A DNA stretch of 64,000 bases from contig JAKOGI010000569.1 in the NCBI GenBank assembly GCA_029747015.1, positions 380,501 through 444,500 on the forward strand. The letters run 5' to 3'. Both the position numbers and the translations under genes were made by a program. This stretch comes from Carnegiea gigantea (Eukaryota > Streptophyta > Magnoliopsida > Caryophyllales > Cactaceae). The notes under the pieces were generated by a model. It did no database searches and was not told the DNA's origin. It saw only the letters and a list, made by a program, of their open reading frames with translations. Positions 56,685 through 64,000 of the stretch are shown one piece after another (the first letter of the stretch is position 1; each line of letters starts with the position of its first letter).

Positions 56685-58535
56685 TCAAGGGGTAGGGTGT
56701 GGTCTTGATTGCAGTGGAGGAATACTGGGAGCGAGATCAGAGAGGAGTGCAAGGAGTTCTTCGTGGTGTTTAGCTGAGATGGCCTTCTCTGCTTCAAGAG
56801 CAGACTTCACAGCAGAAAGCTCTTCTTTGAAGCGTGCATTATCCTCAAGAACAGCTTCAACGGTGGGACTGGGTTTCTCAGAAACAGGAGGTCGAGGTGG
56901 TCGAAGACCCTGTTTATGAGTAGACCTATGGCCAACGTCAAAGTCACACCCCATTAAGGTGTCAACGCCAATTTCATCAATCAGTTGAGCTGGCACTCTC
57001 CGTTTAAGCTCAATACCAAAGTGCTCAAACACCTTGGTCAGCAAGAACCCATACCCGAGATCATGGTTTCGGGTGGTGCTCGCAATTCGCCCAATGTGGC
57101 GAATCATGATAGCAGGAATATTTATGTGTTCCTCCCTATCCAAGAAGTCGACCAGGCACTGATCAAAAAGGTCTGCTGAGTTTCTCCCTTGACCCCTTGG
57201 AATCACGTTCGTAATGACGAACATGAAAAGTAGTTGGTGAAGAAGGATCAGATCACCCTTTTTTACACAGGAGGGTGTTCTCAGGCTCTGTTTCTGGCTG
57301 ACCCGCTTGGATATCTCCAGGAGCCTGGCTGTCTCTAGGACAGTTTTGTCCTCCCTCACATACACAGCAAATCCACGGGAGGGGATGCCCAGAATGTCAC
57401 CAAGAGTGGCTGCATCGAAGGAGAAATGCCACTCATTGACAGCACTTGTCACCACCCCATTTGTGACAGAGCAGTTGGCATAGAAGTCAGCCAACTCGGG
57501 CACAGAACACCCTTGCTGGGTGTTTGCAAACAACTCAAGCCAGCCTTGGGCTCGAAGCTTGGTCAAGAACACCCCCAGCCCAAGTTCCTCAAGGAAGGGT
57601 ATGTTCACTACCTTCCCCCTTACAACATTGCGCCAGAGGAATTGCGCGTGTTTCTCAGACAGGGGAGAGGGAGTGGACAATTTGGTCTTTTTGATTTGAG
57701 GAGCCGGGGATGCAGTTTTGGAAAGAGGGGTTGTTTTCGGTTTCCTCTTGAGGGGTGTTTTTGAGGCTGAAGGTTTAAAAGAAGTGGTGATTGGTTTTGA
57801 AGGGTTTTGTTCATCAGAGGATTCTGAGAACACGGGGGTCCCTTGTTTGAAAGAGGGATCCTCGGAATCAGAACCAGAAAGGCTCGAGGAGGAAGAGGAA
57901 ATCTCCTCAATTACTGGAGCAGAAGGTTTGGAGGATCTGGGGGTCGATCTGAAAGCAATGCTCGCAGATTTGCGAGAAGGTTTAGAAGGAGGAGAAGAGG
58001 GAGTTAGAGAGGGGCGAGACCTTGGTGGTGGTCGTGTTCTTGGCGTTCGGGTGCGCCTAGCCACCATCTTCACCCTTTTTCTCTTCTCTCCAGTTTGAGA
58101 GACTAGAGGAACAGAGTCATCCCCTTGGACAGGACTTTCTTCTGTTTTCTCACCAGAGTCCTCCTTCAGATCCATGAACAGATCATCGAAGAACGCATCC
58201 CCTGTTCTTTGAGTTGTTTCTGGGAATAGCGCAGAAGAACAGGGTTCAAAATCCCCAAAGAGGGTTTCTGGGTTCTCCAAGAATTGGCCTTGGAAACCTG
58301 AAGAACCAGCAACAGCTTCAGAAGAAATGGGACAAGGGATTGTTCCCACATACACCACTAATTTCCAACCGAAGGAGTAGGGAAAATCATTCAACTCAAG
58401 CCCAATACTTTTGAGTTTTAACCGATTGAGATACCCGAATATTGTGTGGATAATTGGGCAAGGAGGAGCCGGAATCGAGGGTATAATCATGTTCTTACTC
58501 TCAGAGATTGATGAAGAATCAGTTTTGGGAGCCAT
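56685..58535 (-). CDS. SIRE third ORF, intact (function unknown)
   Basis: 616 codons, ATG at 58535, TGA at 56685-56687. Residues 31-68 form a conserved block (FGYLNRLKLKSIGLELNDFP). Residues 85-145 are acidic. KRKR at 151-154 starts a very basic Arg/Pro/Ser region to about 200, followed by Ser-rich and Lys/Pro-rich disordered sequence to 295. A folded-looking domain spans about 296-530 (RGKVVNIPFLEELGLGVFLT, then a stretch with DILGIPSRGFAVYVRED and VIPRGQGRN) and resembles the 'putative plant transposon protein' domain of uncharacterised plant proteins. Residues 560-600 form a coiled coil. There is no signal peptide and no membrane helix, so the envelope-like label used for SIRE1 does not fit what is seen. 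KRKR and the basic patches suggest nuclear entry or nucleic acid binding, by inference only. Confidence 0.88.
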   Translation of the reverse strand: MAPKTDSSSISESKNMIIPSIPAPPCPIIHTIFGYLNRLKLKSIGLELNDFPYSFGWKLVVYVGTIPCPISSEAVAGSSGFQGQFLENPETLFGDFEPCSSALFPETTQRTGDAFFDDLFMDLKEDSGEKTEESPVQGDDSVPLVSQTGEKRKRVKMVARRTRTPRTRPPPRSRPSLTPSSPPSKPSRKSASIAFRSTPRSSKPSAPVIEEISSSSSSLSGSDSEDPSFKQGTPVFSESSDEQNPSKPITTSFKPSASKTPLKRKPKTTPLSKTASPAPQIKKTKLSTPSPLSEKHAQFLWRNVVRGKVVNIPFLEELGLGVFLTKLRAQGWLELFANTQQGCSVPELADFYANCSVTNGVVTSAVNEWHFSFDAATLGDILGIPSRGFAVYVREDKTVLETARLLEISKRVSQKQSLRTPSCVKKGDLILLHQLLFMFVITNVIPRGQGRNSADLFDQCLVDFLDREEHINIPAIMIRHIGRIASTTRNHDLGYGFLLTKVFEHFGIELKRRVPAQLIDEIGVDTLMGCDFDVGHRSTHKQGLRPPRPPVSEKPSPTVEAVLEDNARFKEELSAVKSALEAEKAISAKHHEELLALLSDLAPSIPPLQSRPHPTP

Positions 58536-58962
58536 TATCGCAAGGAAGAATTTCGGGTTTTGAGGGTTTTGCTAGGGTTTGAAAGCAAGAACAGAGGAGA
58601 GAGCAAGACGGGGAAGACAGACGCACGCAAGGGGGGTTTTTTAAACTCCCTACCCGTTATGAAGGGCCACCTAGGGAACACCTAGAATTTAAGCAGGCAG
58701 CATACGTTAATGACAATCAAGGCATACCTGTTCGAGCCGCCTGTTCTTGAACATGCTTCTCTCATTCCAAGGTCTGTCATGAATACTCTTTCTCCATCTC
58801 CCAAGGCAGCAGTCTTCACATATAATCATAGTAGCACACAAGACTACACATATTCGTTAAGCATAGACCACTGTTTTAATAACAAGAATTGCAAACAAGG
58901 GGATAGAACAGGTATTATAAGGTGTTTTTGTCAACTTGGTCTAACTCTGAGAACAGGTGTTC
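58536..58962 (-). promoter_or_regulatory. Spacer and leader before the third ORF, SIRE copy 2
   Basis: 427 bp between the pol stop and the third-ORF ATG. Near the ATG the coding strand is CT-rich (TCTTCCCCGTCTTGCTCTCT) and has a telo-box AAACCCTA (58573-58580), then AAAACCCTCAAAACCC. Copy 1 has the same layout. Confidence 0.5.
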
Positions 58963-61900
58963 TCAGGGTGTTTTCACCAACCCCAATTCCAGTCTGTTTC
59001 TCTCGAATTGGTCTCTACTCAGTGCTTTAGTGAATATATCAGCAATTTGATTTTCAGTGGAGCAAAAATTTATTGAAATAAAGCCTTTTTCCACATTATC
59101 TCTTAAGAAATGATGTCGAATGTCAATATGTTTTGTCCTTTTGTGTTGACATGGTTTTTGGCAATGTTAATAGCGCTAGTATTATCACAAAAAATAGGAA
59201 TGCATCCAGTGCCAACACAAAAGTCCTTAAGCTGTTGTCTTATCCACAACAGTTGAGCACAACATGAAGCTGCTGCAACATATTCAGCTTCTGCTGTGGA
59301 CATGGCAACTGAATGTTGCTTCTTGGTAGCCCAAGATACCAAACAAGGTCCAAGAAAGTGAGCCATACCTGAGGTACTCTTTCTATCAACTAGGAATCCT
59401 GCATAGTCAGCGTCAGCATATCCAACAAGATCAAGATTGCAACCTCTAGGATACCATAAAGCTAAATTGGGTGTATGTTTCAAATATCTCAGTATCCGTT
59501 TAACAGCCTTAAGATGAGTTTCCTTAGGATTAGACTGAAAATGGGCACATAAACCAACACTAAAAACAATATCCGGTCTACTAGCGGTTAGGCATAGGAG
59601 TGACCCAATCATGCCCCTATAGAGTTTCTCCTCAACTGAGGGAGACCCATCATCCATAACCAACTTGTTTGAAGGAGGAATAGGAGTGTCTATGGGTTTG
59701 GCCGACTCCATCCCAAAACGCTTAAGTAGCTCATTGATATACTTTTGTTGATGGATCATGGTGCCGTTTGGAGTTTGCTTGATTTGTAAGCCTAAGAAAA
59801 AGCTAAGCTCACCCATCATGCTCATCTCAAACTCACTCCTCATCATATTCGAAAATTCATTGCATAAATCATGATGAGTTGCACCAAATATAATGTCATC
59901 AACATATATTTGGACAATCAATAAATGTTCCCCCTTAGATTTTAGAAACAAGGTATTGTCTACCTTGCCTCTTCTAAAATCATTTTCAATTAAAAAACTT
60001 GACAACCGTTCGTACCAAGCTCTAGGAGCTTGTTTTAGGCCATAAAGAGCTTTGTCAAGTTTGAAAACATGGTTAGGAAATTCACTGTTTTCAAAACCAG
60101 GGGGTTGTTTGACATACACTTCTTCTTTAAGGTATCCGTTTAGGAATGCACTTTTAACATCCATTTGATATAGCTTGATTTCCATATGAGCTGCAAAGGC
60201 TATTAAGATTCGAATAGCCTCAATTCTAGCAACTGGTGCAAAGGTTTCTTCATAATCGATCCCTTCTTCTTGATTATACCCTTGAACAACCAGCCGTGCC
60301 TTGTTCCTAGTGACTGTTCCTGACTCATCCAGTTTGTTTCGGAACACCCACTTGGTTCCAATGATTTTTCTCTCAGCCGGTCGAGGTACAAGGTGCCACA
60401 CTTTGTTTCTTTCAAATTAATGAAGCTCTTCTTGCATAGCCGTGATCCAATCTGCATCTGCAAGAGTTTCATTCACACTTTTTGGCTCAATGTTAGAAAG
60501 AAAAGCATAGAAAGCACAAAAATTCTTAAGTTTAGATCTAGTTTGCACTCCAGTATTAATATCTGACAAGATTTGATCAAGAGGGTGCGAACTATGGTGC
60601 TTCCATGGTCTTGGATTAAGTGGATCCACAGACACATGCTCTGTTCTAACTTAAATGTGTGTAGGATCAGGCTCAAGAACACCTCTTGATCCTGTTTCTG
60701 CACCTGTTTGCAAGCTTGTTCCTGAAGAGCATGGTTTCGAACATGGTTCAACGGTGTTTCCCCCTGTTTGGTTCTCACCTTGCCTGCCATTTTGAGGAAC
60801 AGCTTCTGTACCTGTTTTCTTCAGGGCGTTCTCACCTTGTTTTTCTTGGTTCAACGATTCCTTTTGGACAAGACCTAATTCAAACTCTTCATCCTGTGCA
60901 TCACTCTCATTCAAAGAGTTAGATTCATCAAAAAACACATGCACACTTTCCTCAACACACAAGGTTCTTTTGTTAAAGACTTTGTATGCCTTACTGTGAG
61001 AGGAATAACCAAGAAATATTGCCTCATCACTCCTTGGATCAAACTTTCCTAAGGCATCTTTCCCATTGTTATGCACGAAACATCTACAACCAAATGTTCT
61101 TAGATGCATAATGTTGGGTTTTCTGCCTTTGAGAAGTTCATAAGGAGTTTTGTTCAAAATGGGTCTAATCATGCATCTATTTATAATGTAACATGATGTG
61201 TTCAAGGCTTCTGCCCAAAAGTTCTTAGGAAGACCACTAGCAATAAGCATTGTTCTAGTCATGTCTTCTACGGTACGATTTTTTCGTTCAACCACCCCAT
61301 TCTGCTGGGGTGTTCTCGGGGCTGAGAAGTTATGATCAACACCATGTTCATTACAAAAGTTTGTAAAACTTGCATTTTCAAATTCAGTACCATGATCAGA
61401 CCTCAAGCTTACCAATGAGTGTCCTACTCTCTTTTCAATCCTTTTGAGAAGAGCAATAAACTTCTCAAAGGTTTAATTCTTGGATGTCAAGAATAAAGTC
61501 CAAGTAAATCGAGAGTAATCATCCACAATTACGAGCACATACCTCTTCTCTCCGCTACTAGCTACCCTTATGGGACTACATAGATCAATATGCAATAATT
61601 CAAGAGGTCGGGTAGTGCTTACACACTTTTTAGATTTTAAAGAAGATCTGACTTGTTTTCCTTTTTGCACAAGCTTCACATACCTTGTCATAATTATACT
61701 TGACGGAAGGTAGTCCCACAACCAAATCTTTGGAAACAAGTTTGTTTAACAAGGACAGGCTTGCATGACCTAGTCTCTTGTGCCATAACATTATATCATC
61801 ATTTAATGCATTTAAACAAGTCAGATTATTTTGGGGAAGAGTGGAAATACAAACTTTATAAACATTTTGACATCGCTTCCCCCTCAACACAACATCTCCT

Positions 61901-62253
61901 GTGTCGTCATTCACAACCAAGCAACGTGTTTTTGAAAACAGTACTAGGTTGTTCTTGTCACACAGTTGGGACACACTTAGCAAATTGTGTTTTAACCCAT
62001 CAACTAAGTGCACATTATCAATTGAGTGGGAGAGAGTTTTACCAATATTACCTATACCGACAATTGTTCCAGACTTGCCGTTTCCAAATGCGACACTCCC
62101 ACCATTCAAAGCTGTAAGTAAGAGAAAATTTGATCTTTCACCAGTCATGTGCCGTGAACACCCACTATCAACAAACCACAACTGCCTGTTTTCAAGGGTG
62201 TTAGTGGGGTTGTTCGTAAGGTTGTTCTCTCTCACTTCAGCCTGCAAAACAAA
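58963..62253 (-). pseudogene. pol: SIRE pol (copy 2), several lesions
   Basis: Starts in the gag frame right after the TGA (FVLQAEVREN). Protease DSG in [14 protein letters not shown]; integrase zinc region [10 protein letters not shown] to CEACAK; core Asp in HIDLCSP, Asp in LRSDHGTEF, Glu in [12 protein letters not shown] with [20 protein letters not shown] and YVDDIIFG; RNase H with [11 protein letters not shown]. The RT-RNase H frame (60401-59103) is open over 432 codons. Lesions seen: one-base insertion near 61655, stops at 61473-61475, 60651-60653 and 60417-60419, and a one-base deletion near 59157. Past that, [10 protein letters not shown] leads to a TGA at 58963-58965. Compared with copy 1 the lesions are independent. 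Confidence 0.92.
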
Positions 62254-63987
62254 TCACGGGTTAGTTTTGGGAACCCAGATCCACTTGGGTCCCATTCTTT
62301 TAGACATGTAAAGCTCATCTTTTCTAATCCAGAATTATTTCACATACCTTTCATTCTTTTCATTGGTATGTTTTCTTAAAGGGCAAGTGTATCTATAATG
62401 ACCCGTTTTATCACAATGAAAGCAAACGATGTTTTCAGGTAATCCCACATACTTTCTATGTATTGGGTAAACGGTCCGTTTATGCTTGTAACGAAGCCCC
62501 TTTTTGTTTCTACTGTGATGAGTGTTTAACCAATCAAGGGCTTGTGAAGATTTGTTCCAGCGTTTGTTTGTGGCAAGATCAGTTTCTAATTTTTCTATGG
62601 TGGCATTCAAGCTCTGCTTTTCATTTAGCAGGGATTCAACTATTTCTTCCACTTCAAAGAGTTTTTTCTCTACTTGTGTATAATCGCCTTCTTTTAGAAA
62701 GAGGTCTTCTCTAAGCACGTTAATATTCTCATGTAAACCGAGTTTTTCATTTTTGAGAATTTCATTTTCAAGCTCTAGGTCACGAACTTCTCTTTTTAGA
62801 TCAGCACAGGTGTCTATCAAATTATATAGAAGTTCTTCTAAAGTGGCTTTGTTAAGACCATGTACCTTGTTCTTGAGATCTGAGAAGCTGATTGTTGATT
62901 CATCATCTGAATCTGAATCACTTTGTGCCATAAGTGCTACGACCCCTTCTTCAGCTTCAGATTCTCCTTCATCCTCAGAGGAATCTCTCCAAGCAGCCAG
63001 CATAGCTTTCGAGAATCGCTTGCCCAGATTGTTTACAGGGTGTTTTCGACCCTGTTTTCGAGGGTGTTCGGGCATCTGATCTTCTCAAAGCAGAGGGCAA
63101 TTTTTGACTAAGTGATCTGGTTTGCCGCACTTGAAACACCCTGTGAGCTGTTCTTTGGGGGTGTTTCTGGACTTACTGAAGTCTTTTCTTTTGTTGTTCT
63201 CCTTGACCTTTTTGAAGAATTTCTTGAATTTTCTGGACATTAGGGCCATATCTTCATCTTCAAGGTCAGAGTCAGTGTCCTCATGTGCTTTCAAGGCAAG
63301 CCCACGATCCTTCTTTTGCTCCTCTCTTTGTTGTGAGTTCTTTCGGAGTTCATAGGTCTGGAGATTACCAATCAACTCATCGAGGGTGATCTTGTTCATG
63401 TCTTTAGCCTCTTGGATGGCTGTTACTTTGGCCTCCCACGTACGAGGTAAAATTCTGAGGATTTTCCTCACCAACTCTTCAGTGGTGAAAGATCTTCCCA
63501 GGGATTTTAACTCGTTCGTGATGTGGGTAAACCGTGTATACATATCCATCACAGTCTCACGATCACCCATATCAAACAACTCATATTGTCGCATAAGTAG
63601 CTCAATTCTAGATTGTTTAACCTGACTCGTACCTTCATGAGCAACTTGCAGGGCGTTCCAGATAGCTTGGGCTGATTCACACTCAAAGATGCGAGTGTAT
63701 TCATCGGGTCCTAGGCCAAAATATAGAAGCTTTTTGGCCTTGGCATTTTTCTCCATCTTTTTGTAGTCCTCGGCATCAAACTCATGAGGTTCTTTGGGAG
63801 CTGTTTTTCCTTCAGGAAGGGTTTTTATGGGAACAAAAGGCCCGTTCTTGATGAGCATCCATAACTCATAGTCTTCGGCTTGTATATAGTTCTCCATCCT
63901 ATTCTTCCACCAACTATAGTGTTGGCCATTGAAGTAAGGAGGGCGAGTAATGGATTGTCCTTCAAGAATTCCTTGTGGAGTACTCAT
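62254..63987 (-). pseudogene. gag: SIRE gag (copy 2), two nonsense codons
   Basis: 577 codons from ATG at 63987 (MSTPQGILEGQ) to TGA at 62254-62256, 13 bp from the window end. Same plan as copy 1: capsid domain (PYFNGQHYSWWKNRMENYI), knuckle CFKCGKPDHLVKNC, coiled coil of about 130 residues, second knuckle CFHCDKTGHYRYTC. A TGA at 63085-63087 follows NCPLL and a TAA at 62335-62337 follows RYVK, where copy 1 has a glutamine codon. Everything is otherwise in a single frame, shared with pol across the terminal TGA. Confidence 0.9.
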
Positions 63988-64000
63988 CTTCAGAATCTCT

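Larger units (their letters stand above)
54770..64000 (-). mobile_element. SIRE-type Ty1/copia retrotransposon, copy 2 (5' LTR outside window)
   Basis: Minus-strand element: gag at the right edge, in-frame TGA, pol, third ORF, two polypurine tracts and 3' LTR. Its primer-binding site and 5' LTR lie just past 64000. The left flank is TTAGC (54765-54769), whose partner would be outside the window. Proteins match copy 1 closely, but the U3 sequence is quite different and the LTR is longer, so it is another subfamily. Gag and pol are broken at several points, while the third ORF is intact. Confidence 0.92.

Noticed and set aside
57718..58098. 126-codon plus-strand frame, Glu/Gly-rich
   Set aside because: Antisense shadow of the basic Ser/Pro region of the intact third ORF.
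56685..58535. Calling the third ORF an envelope gene
   Set aside because: The frame has no signal peptide, no membrane helix and no cleavage-site pattern; the name would rest only on position.
61901..62311. 136-codon plus-strand frame
   Set aside because: Antisense to pol of SIRE copy 2 around the protease; no motif.
1..64000. Host protein genes, rRNA, tRNA genes, CRISPR arrays, organelle DNA
   Set aside because: Scanned for; nothing convincing. The only tRNA-like words are 12-13 base primer-binding sites next to LTRs.

Overview
The window reads as nuclear, intergenic DNA from a flowering plant, most likely a dicot with a large repeat-rich genome. It is AT-rich and I find no host gene. Every coding trace I can name belongs to an LTR retrotransposon: Ty1/copia of SIRE type with a third ORF, a short-LTR copia, and Ty3/gypsy chromovirus, Tat-like and Athila-like elements. 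All lineage names rest on protein motifs read by eye.

Left part (1-20900). A minus-strand chromovirus-type LTR (1-2946) ends at a clear polypurine tract. Next come about 4 kb I cannot assign, then a heavily decayed plus-strand chromovirus (gag, protease, RT, RNase H, integrase, chromodomain, 7022-10200) with its tract and a 3-kb 3' LTR (10289-13298). Then a minus-strand Tat-like gag with LTR (13571-15907) and a 5' fragment of a minus-strand copia (16025-18561).

Centre (20901-33169). A solo LTR with TG/CA ends and a perfect 5-bp target duplication was split by SIRE copy 1 (21974-32949, plus), which keeps both LTRs, primer site, gag, pol, a third ORF and two polypurine tracts. Its gag, pol and third ORF all carry stops or frameshifts.

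Right part (33170-64000). Fragments of a chromovirus and a Tat element are followed by a decayed SIRE-like copia (about 37300-43260, plus) whose third ORF is still recognisable. It is cut at 43400 by a minus-strand Athila-like element. That element received a small gag-only element in its 3' LTR (43750-46914) and SIRE copy 2 in its gag (54770 to beyond 64000, minus). Copy 2 has broken gag and pol but an intact 616-codon third ORF.

Most interesting are features shared by the two divergent SIRE copies: an in-frame TGA exactly between gag and pol followed by a splice-acceptor-like tract; a third ORF with no signal peptide or membrane span, preceded by a pyrimidine-rich, telo-box-bearing leader; a long hairpin whose loop holds the polypurine tract and LTR start; a second polypurine tract; and a strong excess of the hexamer AACAGG/CCTGTT (counted in copy 1). 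Nothing here looks able to move on its own.
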